From NCBI GenBank assembly GCA_002433675.1, contig DJIP01000073.1:1-28586 (forward strand): a stretch of DNA of 28,586 nucleotides. The letters are read 5' to 3'. Positions 1 through 8,929 of the stretch are shown in pieces (position 1 is the first letter of the stretch; each line of letters opens with the position of its first letter). The position numbers and the translations under genes are program-made. The notes below the pieces were generated by a model that was given only the letters and a program-made list of their open reading frames with translations, had not been told where the DNA came from and ran no database searches. The stretch is from Halomonas halophila (GTDB lineage: Bacteria; Pseudomonadota; Gammaproteobacteria; Pseudomonadales; Halomonadaceae).

Positions 1-599
1 TCCATCACTTCCGCCATCCACTCGGCGTAGGCTTCCCAGTCGGTGGCCATGTGCAGGGTTCCACCGCTGGCCAGGCGAGTCCGCACCAGCTCGACGAACG
101 CCGGCTGGACGATGCGCCGCTTGTGATGCTTCTTCTTCGGCCAGGGGTCGGGGAAGAACAGCTGCAAGGTGGTCAGGCTGCCCTCGGGCAGGCACTGCTC
201 CAGCACCGCCAGGGCATCCTCACGGTAGACCCGCAGGTTGGTCAGCCCACGCTTGTCGGCTTCGTCGAGCAACTTGCCGACGCCCGGGGCGTGTACCTCG
301 ATTCCGATGAAGTCGGTATCCGGGTGGGTCTCGGCCTGCTCGATCAGCGAGGCTCCCATGCCGAAGCCGATCTCGACCACCCTGGGCGCCTGGCGGCCGA
401 ACAGCGCATCGAGGTCCTGGCGCCCCTGGGCCAGGGTCAGCCCCAGCCGCGGCCAGACTTCCTCAAGCCCACGGGTCTGCGCCTGGGTCATGCGCCCGGC
501 CCGCAGCACATAGCTCTTGATACCACGGCGATGCAGCGGTGCGTCCGGTCCTTCCGGGCCGGTGGTCTTGCCCTCGTCGGGGCGATCTTGGTCGGTCAT
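1..599 (-). CDS. trmB: tRNA (guanine-N7-)-methyltransferase, 3' end cut by the window edge
   Basis: TrmB methylates N7 of guanine 46 in the variable loop of tRNA using S-adenosylmethionine. The visible 199 codons begin [10 protein letters not shown] and contain the SAM-binding stretch [12 protein letters not shown], the acidic motif [15 protein letters not shown], and the family hallmark [19 protein letters not shown] that contributes the catalytic Asp and tRNA contacts. The ATG whose complement is 597-599 is the only start that fits; no in-frame start lies just upstream. The stop lies beyond the left edge, so the last few dozen residues are missing from view. It follows thiG on the same strand after 85 bases with no obvious terminator, so it is probably the last gene of a thiS-thiG-trmB transcript, an order also known in pseudomonads. 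Confidence 0.96.
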   Translation of the reverse strand, partial: MTDQDRPDEGKTTGPEGPDAPLHRRGIKSYVLRAGRMTQAQTRGLEEVWPRLGLTLAQGRQDLDALFGRQAPRVVEIGFGMGASLIEQAETHPDTDFIGIEVHAPGVGKLLDEADKRGLTNLRVYREDALAVLEQCLPEGSLTTLQLFFPDPWPKKKHHKRRIVQPAFVELVRTRLASGGTLHMATDWEAYAEWMAEVM

Positions 600-684
600 G
601 ATGATGTCTGGGGGCGTGGTGAAAGTGTCAGGGCGAGAAAGCTGAGCAGGAGCGGCAGGCTGGGCCTTGCCGCTCCCGCTGGTC

Positions 685-1485
685 TCAGGCGTTGATGCGG
701 CCGGCGAACGGCGACGATGCCTCGGCGCCGCGACGCGGCATGCGACCGGCGAGAAACGCCTGGCGGCCCGCCTGCACGGCATGCTTCATGGCCTCGGCCA
801 TCAGCACCGGCTGGCGCGCGTGGGCGATGGCGGAGTTCATCAGCACGCCGTCACAGCCGAGTTCCATCGCCAGGGCTGCCTCGGAGGCGGTACCGATGCC
901 GGCGTCGATCAGCACCGGGACCTTGGCCTGCTCGATGATCAGGCGCACGTTGTGCGGATTCTGGATACCGTGGCCGGAGCCGATCAGCGAGCCCAGCGGC
1001 ATCACCGCGCAGCAGCCGATGGCCTCGAGCTCCCTGGCGACGATGGGATCGTCGCTGGTGTAGACCATCACGTCGAATCCATCGGCGACCAGCGTCTCTG
1101 CGGCCTTGAGGGTCTCCACCACATTGGGATAGAGGGTGTTGTCGTCCCCCAGCACCTCGAGCTTGACCAGCTTGTGGCCGTCGAGCAGTTCCCGCGCCAG
1201 CCTACAGGTGCGCACGGCATCCTTGGCGTTGTAGCAACCGGCGGTATTGGGCAGCAGGGTATAGCGCTCCGGCGGCACCACGTCGAGCAGGTTGGGCTCG
1301 CCGGCCTCCTGGCCCAGATTGGTGCGACGTACCGCGAAGGTCACCACATCGGCGCCACTGGCGGCGATCGCCTCGCCGGTCTCGTCGAAGTCCTTGTACT
1401 TGCCGGTGCCCACCAAGAGACGCGAGGAAAAGGCGTGGTCGGCGACCCGCAGCGGGCTGTCCTGAAAGATGTCGGTCATGCTCAA
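685..1485 (-). CDS. thiG: Thiazole synthase ThiG
   Basis: ThiG condenses 1-deoxyxylulose 5-phosphate, dehydroglycine and ThiS-thiocarboxylate sulfur to form the thiazole of thiamine. The 266-residue protein is a full-length TIM-barrel ThiG. It has the N-terminal [11 protein letters not shown] motif, the VKLEVLGD strand whose Lys (about residue 108) is the expected Schiff-base lysine, and the phosphate-binding [21 protein letters not shown] and GVLMNSAIA motifs. A second ATG two codons in (MTDIFQDS) is an equally possible start. It lies 80 bases downstream of thiS on the same strand, which supplies its sulfur carrier, and dxs (which makes its DXP substrate) is elsewhere in the window. Identification is firm. 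Confidence 0.97.
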   Translation of the reverse strand: MSMTDIFQDSPLRVADHAFSSRLLVGTGKYKDFDETGEAIAASGADVVTFAVRRTNLGQEAGEPNLLDVVPPERYTLLPNTAGCYNAKDAVRTCRLARELLDGHKLVKLEVLGDDNTLYPNVVETLKAAETLVADGFDVMVYTSDDPIVARELEAIGCCAVMPLGSLIGSGHGIQNPHNVRLIIEQAKVPVLIDAGIGTASEAALAMELGCDGVLMNSAIAHARQPVLMAEAMKHAVQAGRQAFLAGRMPRRGAEASSPFAGRINA

Positions 1486-1565
1486 GTCCTTCTCACGAAA
1501 CGGAACCAGGCCGCCTTCAAGCGGCGCCTCTATAGTCGTCGGTATCTGCTGGCGGGTGGTTCGCC

Positions 1566-1766
1566 TCAGCCGCCGCCGATGGCATGGACGATCTCGATAC
1601 GATCACCATCCGCCAGGCGGGTCTCGCCGTGCTGGCTGCGCGGCAGGATGTCCTCGTTGAGCTCGACGGCGATGCGGCGCCCGCCCAGGCCCAGGGCATC
1701 GATCAACTCCGCCACGGTCTGCTCGCGGTCGAGGGCGTGGGGCTCACCATTTAGCTGAATCTGCAT
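1566..1766 (-). CDS. thiS: Sulfur carrier protein ThiS
   Basis: ThiS is a ubiquitin-fold protein whose C-terminal glycine is adenylated and thiocarboxylated to carry sulfur for thiazole formation. The 66-residue product starts [13 protein letters not shown] and ends with the diagnostic HAIGGG tail. The ATG at 1766 is preferred over one 36 bases upstream because GAGGTGG sits immediately before it and the resulting length matches the family. ThiG follows on the same strand. Nothing is unusual in the sequence. Confidence 0.95.
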   Translation of the reverse strand: MQIQLNGEPHALDREQTVAELIDALGLGGRRIAVELNEDILPRSQHGETRLADGDRIEIVHAIGGG

Positions 1767-1872
1767 GGCCACCTCATTATCAAGATGTCGCGGGGGCAAC
1801 ATTGTAGCGGCTCGGGCCGCCGCGGGGTACGGTTGACGGCAGATTCCTCTCTCTCGTGTTCAAGGAGCCTCG

Positions 1873-2265
1873 ATGCCGGATCGTCACTGGTGGATCACCC
1901 TCGCCCTGTCCGGCGCCCTGGTGGTGGCGCTCGGCGCCTTCGCCGCCCATGGCCTCGACGGACGCCTGCCCGAGCGTCTGACCACCGCCTTTACCACCGG
2001 GGTGCGCTACCAGGCCTGGCACACCCTGGCAGGCCTGGCGCTGCTGGCCTGGCGCGCCCAGCAGCCCCTGACCGTCCAGCTGACGGCACTGCGGCTGTGG
2101 ACGGCAGGTATCCTGCTGTTCTCGGGGTCCTTGTACGCCATGGCCCTGGTCGGACTGTATGGTGCCGGGCTAGGCCCACTGGGGCTGATCACACCGCTCG
2201 GCGGGGTACTTTTGCTGCTTGGCTGGCTGGCGCTGGCCTGGGGACTATGGCGAGCCCACGTGTGA
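1873..2265 (+). CDS. DUF423 family small membrane protein (YgdD type)
   Basis: A 130-residue inner-membrane protein of the DUF423 family, biochemical role unknown. The N-terminal pattern ALVVALGAFAAHGL is the family hallmark, followed by a conserved segment with YQAWHTLAGLALL. Four hydrophobic stretches are visible, at roughly residues 8-27, 45-62, 75-95 and 100-123, giving a four-helix membrane protein. AAGGAG precedes the ATG at good spacing. It is divergent from thiS with about 106 bases between the starts. The gene ends just before a decayed copy of the neighbouring thioesterase tail. Confidence 0.88.
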   Translation: MPDRHWWITLALSGALVVALGAFAAHGLDGRLPERLTTAFTTGVRYQAWHTLAGLALLAWRAQQPLTVQLTALRLWTAGILLFSGSLYAMALVGLYGAGLGPLGLITPLGGVLLLLGWLALAWGLWRAHV

Positions 2266-2274
2266 GATAGCCAC

Positions 2275-2340
2275 TCAGTCGTTATCGGACGGTACCTGGG
2301 TGGCGGGCACCTGGATGGAACGCCAAGCCACCGGTGCCCT
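2275..2340 (-). pseudogene. Decayed duplicate of the 3' end of the adjacent thioesterase gene
   Basis: Read on the minus strand, this stretch encodes APVA, then WRSIQ, then VPATQVPSDND and a stop. The true gene ends APVAHVTATYVLPDND and stop. The last 38 bases of both copies align at 29 positions, and a further 11 of 12 bases match after a 12-base length difference. Upstream of this segment the frame contains no recognisable thioesterase. It is best read as the eroded tail of a former tandem copy or a short segmental duplication; no functional product is expected. Confidence 0.6.
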
Positions 2341-2376
2341 GATGGCTAAGAATCGGAGCGGATGCCAACAGAGACG

Positions 2377-2790
2377 TCAGTCGTTGTCGGGCAGTACGTA
2401 GGTCGCCGTCACATGCGCCACCGGCGCCTCGTCACCGTCGGAGAACAGCTCCACCTCACCCACCGCCAGGCGGCGTCCCAGCTTGATCAAGCGGGCGTTG
2501 GCGATCAGATCGCGATCACCCCGGGCGCGCCGTAGAAAATGGCAGTTGAGGTTGCTGGTGACCGCCATGGGCTCCGGCCCGATCTGGGCCAGGATGGCCA
2601 CGTACAGGCAGACGTCCGCCAGTCCCATCATGGTCGGGCCGGATACGCTGGCGCCGGGCCGCAGGTGTTCATCCTCGATGGCCAGGCTCATGGTGGCACG
2701 CATCTCCGAGACGGCTTCGATGGTGCCCATGCGCTGGGGAAAGACGTCGTCCAGAAAATCCTCGATGGCGGCAGCGGTCATCACGGTCAT
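2377..2790 (-). CDS. PaaI/YdiI-like hotdog-fold thioesterase
   Basis: A 137-residue hotdog-fold protein of the PaaI-like acyl-CoA thioesterase group. The start MTVMTAAAIEDF is preceded by AGGGAGA at good spacing; an upstream in-frame ATG has no such site. The hotdog helix region reads RPGASVSGPTMMGLADVCLYVAIL, with the Asp in GLADV where PaaI enzymes often carry an acidic catalytic residue, followed by TSNLNCHFLRRA and a terminal ATYVLPDND. The substrate cannot be told from sequence. It lies downstream of glcB on the same strand but is separated from it by a strong hairpin, so it is probably transcribed on its own. A decayed copy of its 3' end lies directly downstream. Confidence 0.85.
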   Translation of the reverse strand: MTVMTAAAIEDFLDDVFPQRMGTIEAVSEMRATMSLAIEDEHLRPGASVSGPTMMGLADVCLYVAILAQIGPEPMAVTSNLNCHFLRRARGDRDLIANARLIKLGRRLAVGEVELFSDGDEAPVAHVTATYVLPDND

Positions 2791-2900
2791 GGTTCTCTCC
2801 CTGAAGGCAATCCGGCTCGTGATAGCTTCACCATAACCCAAGCCCGGATACGACGCCTCAACGCCCTCGCTGCTGTGGGCTTTCCCCTCGACACAACGAC

Positions 2901-2930
2901 ACACCCCCGGGAACGGAGTCCCGGGGGTGT
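2901..2930 (-). terminator. Hairpin downstream of glcB, probable terminator
   Basis: A perfect 12-bp inverted repeat (ACACCCCCGGGA and its complement) with a 6-base loop lies 65 bases past the glcB stop and 110 bases before the thioesterase start, both on the minus strand. No clean T-run follows, only a T/G-rich stretch, so it may act with other signals. Confidence 0.6.
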
Positions 2931-2994
2931 CTGTAGGGCAGCATCACGCAACGTACTGCGCTTGCTGCCAGCGCGCGGTGGTTAACCGGGCCAG

Positions 2995-5181
2995 TTACTT
3001 CGCCTTGTGCACCTGACGCCAGTGGTGCAGCAGCGGCTCGGTGTAGCCGGCCGGCTGCTCACGCCCCTTGAAGATCAGGTCGCTGGCCGCCTGGAAGGCG
3101 GTGGACTTGTCGAAGTCAGGGCTCATCGGCGTATAGGCCGGGTCGCCTTCGTTCTGACCATCCACCACCTTGGCCATGCGCTTGAAGGTTTCTTCCACAC
3201 GCGCCGCGTCGACCACGCCGTGGTACAGCCAGTTGGCGATGTGCTGGCTGGAGATCCGCAGGGTGGCGCGGTCTTCCATCAGACCCACGTCGTGGATGTC
3301 AGGCACCTTGGAGGCGCCGACGCCCTGCTCGACCCAGCGCACCACGTAGCCGAGGATGCCCTGACAGTTGTTGTCGAGCTCCTGCTGGATCTCGTCGTCG
3401 CTCCAGTCGGCGGAGGCGACCACCGGCACGGTCAGCAGCGCCTTGAGCAGATCGTCGCGCTGCTCGCTTTCGTCCAGCTCCTCGAGTTCGCGCTGGACCT
3501 GGGCCACGTCGACCTGGTGGTAGTGCAGGGCGTGCAGTGCGGCAGCGGTGGGAGACGGCACCCAGGCGGTGTTGGCACCGGACTTGGGATGGCCGATCTT
3601 CTGCTCGATCATCGCCGCCATCAGATCCGGCATGGCCCACATGCCCTTGCCGATCTGGGCGCGTCCGCGCAGGCCACAGGCCAGCCCGACCAGCACGTTG
3701 CTGCGCTCGTAGGCCTGAATCCAGTCGGCACCCTTCATGTCGCCCTTGCGCAGCATGGGGCCCGCTTCCATGGCGGTGTGCATCTCGTCGCCGGTGCGAT
3801 CGAGGAAGCCGGTGTTGATGAACACCACCCGGCTGGTGGCCTCGTTGATACAGGCCTTGAGGTTGACCGAGGTGCGGCGCTCCTCGTCCATGATGCCCAT
3901 CTTGAGGGTATTGCGGGCCATGCCCAGCAGGTCTTCGACACGCCCGAACAGGGTGTTGGCGAAGGCCACTTCCTTGGGGCCGTGCATCTTCGGCTTGACG
4001 ATATAGACGGAGCCGGTGCGCGAGTTGCGCGGCTGATCGTCGCCCTTGTTGAGGTCATGCAGGGCGATCAGCGAGGTCATGATGGCGTCGAGAATGCCCT
4101 CGGGCATTTCGTTGCCGTCGGCGTCGAGCACCGCCGGGTTGGTCATCAGGTGACCGACGTTGCGCACGAACAGCAGCGAGCGCCCCGGCAGGGTCAGCTC
4201 GGAACCGTCAGGCGTGACGTAGTCGCGATCCGGATTCAGGCGACGGGTGAAGGAACTGCCGCCCTTGGCCACCTCGGCGGTGAGATCGCCCTTCATCAGA
4301 CCCAGCCAGCTGGCGTAGACGCCCACCTTGTCCTCGGCATCAACCGCCGCCACGGAGTCTTCGCAGTCCATGATGGAGGTCAGCGCGGCTTCCACCACCA
4401 CGTCCTTGACGTGGGCCGGGTCGGTCTTGCCGATGGGGTGGCTGTCATCGATCTGGATTTCCAGATGCAGGCCATGGTGAGACAGCAGCACGGCGCTAGG
4501 CGCGGAGGCGTCGCCCTGGTAGCCGACCAGCTTGCCCGGCTCCTTCAGGCCGGTCTCGCGGCCGCCGTCCAGAGACACCACCAGGTGGCCGTCACGCAGG
4601 AAGTATTTCACCGCATCACGGTGGGAGCCGGTCGCCAGCGGCACCGCCTGGTCCAGCACATTGCGGGCGTAAGCCACGACCTTCTCGCCGCGCTTGGGGT
4701 TGAAGCTCGAGCCCTTCTCGCAGCCATCCTCTTCGGAGATCACGTCGGTGCCGTACAGCGCGTCGTAGAGGCTACCCCAACGTGCGTTGGCGGCGTTCAG
4801 CGAGTAGCGGGCGTTGTTCACCGGCACCACCAGCTGGGGGCCCGCCTGGGAAGCGATCTCGCGGTCCACGTTTTCGGTGGTCACCTCGACCTTGGCCGGC
4901 GGATCGACCAGATAGCCGATTTCCTTGAGGAAGGCCTGGTAGGCGGCCATGTCGTTGACCGGGCCCGGGTGCTCACTGTGCCAGGCCGAGAGTTTCTGCT
5001 GCAGCGCGTCGCGCTCGGCCAGCAGGGACTGGTTGGTCGGCGTCAGGTCATGGAAGATGGCATCGACGCCCTTCCAGAAGGCATCGGCATCGATCCCCGT
5101 GCCAGGCAGCGCCTGTTCGGTGATGAACTGGTCCAGCTCGGCGGCCACCTGCAGGCGATGGCGAGAAATGCGTTGCGTCAT
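2995..5181 (-). CDS. glcB: Malate synthase G
   Basis: Malate synthase G condenses glyoxylate with acetyl-CoA to malate in the glyoxylate and glycolate pathways. The 728-residue length fits the roughly 720-residue monomeric G isoform. Visible family motifs in order: [27 protein letters not shown], whose Arg corresponds to the catalytic Arg338 of the E. coli enzyme; the Mg-ligand regions [11 protein letters not shown] and [15 protein letters not shown]; and near the C-terminus [15 protein letters not shown], containing the general-base Asp. The chosen ATG at 5181 is preceded by GAGGAG. The gene stands alone, divergent from the hydrolase at 5654, with a palindromic operator-like site about 90 bases upstream of the start and a hairpin after the stop. 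Confidence 0.97.
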   Translation of the reverse strand: MTQRISRHRLQVAAELDQFITEQALPGTGIDADAFWKGVDAIFHDLTPTNQSLLAERDALQQKLSAWHSEHPGPVNDMAAYQAFLKEIGYLVDPPAKVEVTTENVDREIASQAGPQLVVPVNNARYSLNAANARWGSLYDALYGTDVISEEDGCEKGSSFNPKRGEKVVAYARNVLDQAVPLATGSHRDAVKYFLRDGHLVVSLDGGRETGLKEPGKLVGYQGDASAPSAVLLSHHGLHLEIQIDDSHPIGKTDPAHVKDVVVEAALTSIMDCEDSVAAVDAEDKVGVYASWLGLMKGDLTAEVAKGGSSFTRRLNPDRDYVTPDGSELTLPGRSLLFVRNVGHLMTNPAVLDADGNEMPEGILDAIMTSLIALHDLNKGDDQPRNSRTGSVYIVKPKMHGPKEVAFANTLFGRVEDLLGMARNTLKMGIMDEERRTSVNLKACINEATSRVVFINTGFLDRTGDEMHTAMEAGPMLRKGDMKGADWIQAYERSNVLVGLACGLRGRAQIGKGMWAMPDLMAAMIEQKIGHPKSGANTAWVPSPTAAALHALHYHQVDVAQVQRELEELDESEQRDDLLKALLTVPVVASADWSDDEIQQELDNNCQGILGYVVRWVEQGVGASKVPDIHDVGLMEDRATLRISSQHIANWLYHGVVDAARVEETFKRMAKVVDGQNEGDPAYTPMSPDFDKSTAFQAASDLIFKGREQPAGYTEPLLHHWRQVHKAK

Positions 5182-5258
5182 TGGGTCTTGCTCCTCGTTA
5201 GGCCTTGGGTGCCCCCCTGGCACCTTCCGGCCGGACAGGGGAAAAGGTGACTGCTCCA

Positions 5259-5284
5259 GAATGATTTTGTGGAAAATCATTCCA
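5259..5284 (-). promoter_or_regulatory. Overlapping palindromes upstream of glcB (possible IclR-type operator)
   Basis: Two symmetric elements overlap here. Bases 5259-5282 are a perfect inverted repeat with 10-base arms GAATGATTTT and AAAATCATTC around GTGG. Bases 5270-5284 read TGGAAAATCATTCCA, which resembles the E. coli IclR site TGGAAATNATTTCCA in its TGGAA-N5-TTCCA frame. The position about 90 bases before the glcB start suits an operator or leader hairpin. The assignment to an IclR-family regulator is inference; no such regulator gene is visible in the window. Confidence 0.45.
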
Positions 5285-5653
5285 TTTGTAAACCAAAAAC
5301 CCCGCTCTACCGCTCAAGGCTAGACCAAATGATGAGCTTTCGAGGCCCTTGTGGATTGGGAAACAGTGGTGCCGAACTCGCTGGGTCGCTAGCATGGAAC
5401 AGGCAAGGATGCCTAGACAGGAAGGTGTTGACGTGTGCTGGCGACTCCCTCATCTGACGCCGAAGCCCATACCTCCAAGGCACAGGTGAGCAACGACGGA
5501 CGCTGGACGGTGTCAGAAGAAGCAGGTGGCTGACTATCGGTCAGAGCGAAACCAGACGAAGGGTGATGATGCTTGCCACCACGCCCACTGGCCGCCCCAG
5601 CACAGCCGAGTCCGAGCAACGCACGCCACCGCCCCTTCCCAGCGGAGGACGCT
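5285..5653. other. Intergenic region between divergent glcB and hydrolase genes
   Basis: About 370 bases lie between the glcB operator-like site and the hydrolase start. Short open frames exist but have no ribosome binding site or recognisable product. The first 60 bases are AT-rich relative to the surroundings and probably hold the glcB promoter. No confident sigma-70 element, RNA gene or repeat was seen in the remainder. Confidence 0.6.
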
Positions 5654-6676
5654 ATGACCGACTACACGCCCCTTGAGACCATCGAACGGCTGACCCCGGT
5701 GGCAAGACAAGGCGAAGGCTTGGTGGCGACAGCCGCCCCGGCCATGGCGGCGACCCTGGAGCGCTATCTGGCGCACTATCGGCTCGACGCCCTGCTCACC
5801 GAGGGGGTAACGCTGCACGCAGGCAATATCGAGACGCCGCGTTTCCGCCTGTGGACTCAGGTATGGCGCCCGCCCCGCCCCCGAGGCACAGCGGTGGTGG
5901 TTCACGGCTACTACGACCACCTGGGCCTGTACCGCCACCTGCTCGAGCTACTGCTGGACCTCGAGCTCACCGTGGTGCTGTGGGACCTGCCGGGACACGG
6001 GCTGTCCAGTGGGGATCGTGCCGATATCGACGACTTTGCCGACTACGGCGACTGCCTGCGTACGCTTCAGCAGCACCTGAGCGAAGACGGCCTGGCCCAG
6101 GGCCCCTGGGTCGGCGTCGGCCAGAGTACCGGCGGCGCCATCCTGGCCACCGATGCCCTGAGCCGTGGCGACGACGGCCACTGGTCGGCGCTGGTGCTGC
6201 TGGCTCCCCTGGTCAGACCCTGGGGCTGGACCCGAGCGGCCTGGGTCCATCGCCTGGTGAGCCCCTTTGTCTCCAGCGTGCCGCGCAAGTTTCGGGCGAA
6301 CACCAATGATGACGACTTCGCCACCTTTCTGCGCGAACAGGACCCGCTCCAGCCCGTGCGCCTGCCCACCGGCTGGGTCAGCGCCATGCGCCGCTGGATG
6401 CCCCGCCTGATGCAGCTACCCCCGTGTCGGCTACCGACCCTGATCCTGCAAGGCGAGAAGGACCTGACCGTGGACGGCCCCTGGAATCTGGCGGTGCTCG
6501 GCAAGAAGTTTCCCGGTGCGCGCATCCACTGCCACCCGCAAGCGCGCCACCACCTGGTCAACGAGGCCGAAGCCATCCGCCTGGACCTTTTCGCCGAAGT
6601 GCGCCAATTTCTGGAACAACAGCTCAGTGAAGGGCCTCTACCGAAAAGGATGTCATCTCAATGCCCAGACGCTTGA
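5654..6676 (+). CDS. Alpha/beta hydrolase, lysophospholipase/monoacylglycerol lipase-like
   Basis: A 340-residue alpha/beta hydrolase of the PldB-like (Hydrolase_4) type, expected to cleave a lipid-like ester. Visible landmarks: VVVHGYYDHLGLY (oxyanion region, about residues 81-93), LWDLPGHGLSSG (109-120), the nucleophile elbow GQSTG with Ser158, the probable acid in LILQGEKDLTVD (Asp270), and the histidine in QARHHLVNE (about residue 299-300). A cap region lies between residues 195 and 255. The ATG at 5654 is preceded by GGAGG at 5 bases, favouring it over an upstream in-frame ATG. Its 3' end overlaps the start of the following lipoprotein gene by 16 bases, so the two are probably co-translated. 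The substrate is unknown and no signal peptide is seen. Confidence 0.88.
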   Translation: MTDYTPLETIERLTPVARQGEGLVATAAPAMAATLERYLAHYRLDALLTEGVTLHAGNIETPRFRLWTQVWRPPRPRGTAVVVHGYYDHLGLYRHLLELLLDLELTVVLWDLPGHGLSSGDRADIDDFADYGDCLRTLQQHLSEDGLAQGPWVGVGQSTGGAILATDALSRGDDGHWSALVLLAPLVRPWGWTRAAWVHRLVSPFVSSVPRKFRANTNDDDFATFLREQDPLQPVRLPTGWVSAMRRWMPRLMQLPPCRLPTLILQGEKDLTVDGPWNLAVLGKKFPGARIHCHPQARHHLVNEAEAIRLDLFAEVRQFLEQQLSEGPLPKRMSSQCPDA

Positions 6677-7197
6677 CCCGACAGACGGTACACCGCGCCG
6701 GCAACCACTCCTCCTTGTTACCCTGGCTGGCGCTGTTGCTGGTGGTCTGGCTAGCCGGCTGTGCCAGCGCCCCCGAGCGCCCCGAGACGCTGCGCCAGGC
6801 GCTTCTGGGACTTGGCCAGCAGGCGGCCGAAAGAGTCGCCGAGGCGCCGGCCCTGTCGAGGGAAACCCTGGCCGATCAGGTGCTGCTGCTGTCCCCGCCC
6901 CAGGTCGACGAAAAACTGGAGCTCGGCGTCAGCCGCGTCCAGGAGAGCCTGACCCGCGGCCTGCTGGCGATCGACGACGGCCCCCAGGTGCTGGACTGGC
7001 AGCCAGGTGACACCCCCGCCGCCGACACCAACCAATGGCTGGTCGACAGCCGACTGATCGCCGACGGTCCACGCCTGACGCTGTCCGACCGCGAGCTTTT
7101 GCCCTATCGCTTCGAGCTTCGCCTGCGCCGCCCCGGCGACGGTGCCGCGCTGTGGTCCACCGTCATCAGTGGTGCCTTCGACGCCGACGCGCTCTAG
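6661..7197 (+). CDS. Predicted lipoprotein of unknown function
   Basis: A 178-residue protein with a basic N-terminus, a hydrophobic segment (about residues 19-32) and a lipobox LAGC (Cys about 34), so it should be exported and lipid-anchored. I do not recognise the mature domain. It has a helical N-terminal half rich in Leu, Arg and Gln, a conserved-looking segment TNQWLVDSRLIADGPRLTLSDRELLPYRFEL, and ends LWSTVISGAFDADAL. The SRLI...YRFELRL layout loosely resembles outer-membrane lipoproteins such as LpoB, but this is weak. It overlaps the hydrolase gene by 16 bases; AAGGA lies 10 bases before the ATG. The pairing suggests an envelope lipid or cell-wall role, which is inference. Confidence 0.75.
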   Translation: MPRRLTRQTVHRAGNHSSLLPWLALLLVVWLAGCASAPERPETLRQALLGLGQQAAERVAEAPALSRETLADQVLLLSPPQVDEKLELGVSRVQESLTRGLLAIDDGPQVLDWQPGDTPAADTNQWLVDSRLIADGPRLTLSDRELLPYRFELRLRRPGDGAALWSTVISGAFDADAL

Positions 7198-7243
7198 GGC
7201 TTGCCTGAAAAGCGCCTGCGCTCGTTCTTTTCGGGCCAAGCCC
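7197..7243. terminator. Imperfect hairpin between convergent lipoprotein and comM genes
   Basis: The arms GGGCTTGCCTGAAAAG and CTTTTCGGGCCAAGCCC are near-perfect complements (one extra base plus a G-T pair) around a 14-base loop. It starts at the lipoprotein stop codon and lies 60 bases before the comM stop. No T-run follows, so termination is inferred from position and symmetry. Confidence 0.45.
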
Positions 7244-7304
7244 AGACCCGGGCAGGCGCCACGCCTGGCGTCAACTCGTGCATGGAGCGACCGTGCGGCG
7301 CTCG

Positions 7305-8810
7305 TCAGCCCTTGCGCAACAGCCGATCCAGCTGGCGATAGCCGATGGCCTCGACCAGGTCGTCACGACCTGGGCGCTCGCGCCCGGCCAGGTCGGCCAA
7401 GGTCAGCGCCACCCGCAGCACCCGGTGGTAGGCCCGGGCGGACAGCCGCAGGCGCTCAAGCGACTGCGCCAGCCAGGTGCGCTCGGCCACCTCCAGGGCG
7501 CAGGCACGCTCCAGCGCGGCACCGGCGAGCTGGGCGTTGAGCGTCCCCCTCTGCTGCTGACGCTGACGCGCCGCCATCACGCGCTGGCGCACCATCTCGG
7601 TGCTTTCCCCCGGCTGATGCGACGTCAACTGCTCCACCGGCAGCGCCGGCACCTCTACCTGAAGGTCGATGCGATCGAGCAGGGGGCCGGACAGGCGTGC
7701 CTGATAGCGCTGGATCTGGGACGCGGTGCATACACAGTCCTGACGCGGATCACCCAGATGGCCGCAGGGGCAAGGGTTCATCGCGGCAACGAGTTGAAAA
7801 CGAGCAGGAAATCGTCGCTCGTGACTGGCCCTGGCGATATGGATCTCGCCGCTTTCCAGCGGCTCGCGCAATACCTCCAGCACCTGGCGGCTGAATTCCG
7901 GCAGCTCATCGAGAAACAGCACGCCGCGATGGGCCAGCGAGATCTCGCCGGGCCGCGGGCGCGAGCCGCCACCGACCAGCGAGACCGCGCTGGCGGTGTG
8001 GTGAGGTGAACGAAACGGACGGCGACCAAAACCATCGGACAGGGGAAGCGCGCACACCGAGCGAATCGCCGCCACCTCCAGCGCCTCGTCATCCCCAAGC
8101 GGCGGCAGAAGCCCCGGCAGACGACTGGCCAGCAGCGTCTTGCCGGTGCCGGGAGGTCCCGCGAAAAGCAGATTGTGCCCACCCGCCGCCGCCACCTCCA
8201 GCGCTCGCCGGGCCTGATACTGGCCACGCACATCGCACAGATCCAGCGCCGCAGGCCCGTCTTGCGGCGATGTGGCGGGTGGATGGACAACGAGGGGAAT
8301 GCGCCCGACCAGGTGGGCGACGACGTCGAGCAGGTGCGCCGCCGGCAGCACCTCCAGTCCATTGACCAGGGCCGCCTCATCGGCGTTGGCCTCGGGCAGG
8401 ATCAGGCGCCGCCCGGCCTGACGGGTGGCCATGGCGAAGGGCAGCATGCCCGCCACCGGGCGCAACCGACCATCGAGGGCCAGTTCGCCGGCGCACTCGA
8501 CCCCCTCCAGTGCGGCGGCGGGCAACTGGCCGGAAGCCACCAGCAGGCCCAGCGCGATGGGCAGGTCGAAGCGCCCCCCCTCCTTGGGCAGATCGGCGGG
8601 GGCAAGATTCAGGGTAATGCGGCGTAGCGGGTAGTCGAGACCACAGGTGGCAAGGGCGCTGCGCACCCGTTCGCGGCTTTCGCGCACTGCGGTCTCGGGC
8701 AGACCGACCAGGGTCATGCCCGGCAGGCCGTTGGCCAGGTGTACCTCGACCTGCACCTCGGGGGCGTCCAGCCCCAGTCCCGCTCGGGTGGCAATGATGG
8801 CAAGCGTCAT
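7305..8810 (-). CDS. comM: ComM/YifB family AAA+ helicase (Mg-chelatase-like)
   Basis: ComM is a hexameric AAA+ branch-migration helicase that promotes integration of divergent DNA during natural transformation in Vibrio and Acinetobacter; homologues are widespread even in non-transformable bacteria. The 501-residue product has the N-terminal ChlI-type domain (NGLPGMTLVGLPETAVRESR at about residues 27-46), Walker A GPPGTGKT (218-225), Walker B GVLFLDELPEF, the sensor region AAMNPCPCGHLGD, and the C-terminal Mg-chelatase-like domain ending YRQLDRLLRKG. The ATG at 8810 is preceded by AGGGAG. It lies downstream of ubiK on the same strand, separated by a hairpin. The frame is intact. Confidence 0.95.
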   Translation of the reverse strand: MTLAIIATRAGLGLDAPEVQVEVHLANGLPGMTLVGLPETAVRESRERVRSALATCGLDYPLRRITLNLAPADLPKEGGRFDLPIALGLLVASGQLPAAALEGVECAGELALDGRLRPVAGMLPFAMATRQAGRRLILPEANADEAALVNGLEVLPAAHLLDVVAHLVGRIPLVVHPPATSPQDGPAALDLCDVRGQYQARRALEVAAAGGHNLLFAGPPGTGKTLLASRLPGLLPPLGDDEALEVAAIRSVCALPLSDGFGRRPFRSPHHTASAVSLVGGGSRPRPGEISLAHRGVLFLDELPEFSRQVLEVLREPLESGEIHIARASHERRFPARFQLVAAMNPCPCGHLGDPRQDCVCTASQIQRYQARLSGPLLDRIDLQVEVPALPVEQLTSHQPGESTEMVRQRVMAARQRQQQRGTLNAQLAGAALERACALEVAERTWLAQSLERLRLSARAYHRVLRVALTLADLAGRERPGRDDLVEAIGYRQLDRLLRKG

Positions 8811-8871
8811 GGGCTCCCTGCCTGACGGAAGGCTCATGACCAGTAGAGCACGCCCACCTCACCCACGCCGC

Positions 8872-8902
8872 ATGCCGGCCCCCCGCCAGGGCGGGCCGGC
8901 AT
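8872..8902 (-). terminator. Hairpin between ubiK and comM
   Basis: Perfect 10-base arms ATGCCGGCCC and GGGCCGGCAT enclose an 11-base loop, 28 bases past the ubiK stop and 62 bases before the comM start in the minus direction. No T-run is present, so it may attenuate rather than fully terminate. Confidence 0.5.
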
Positions 8903-8929
8903 ATCTTGTGACGCTCTGCGTCCGAAGCC

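Noticed and set aside
3007..5250. A 747-codon plus-strand open frame opposite malate synthase G
   Set aside because: The minus-strand frame has all malate synthase motifs; the opposite frame is an antisense by-product of high GC codon use, rich in His, Gly and Val with no family match.
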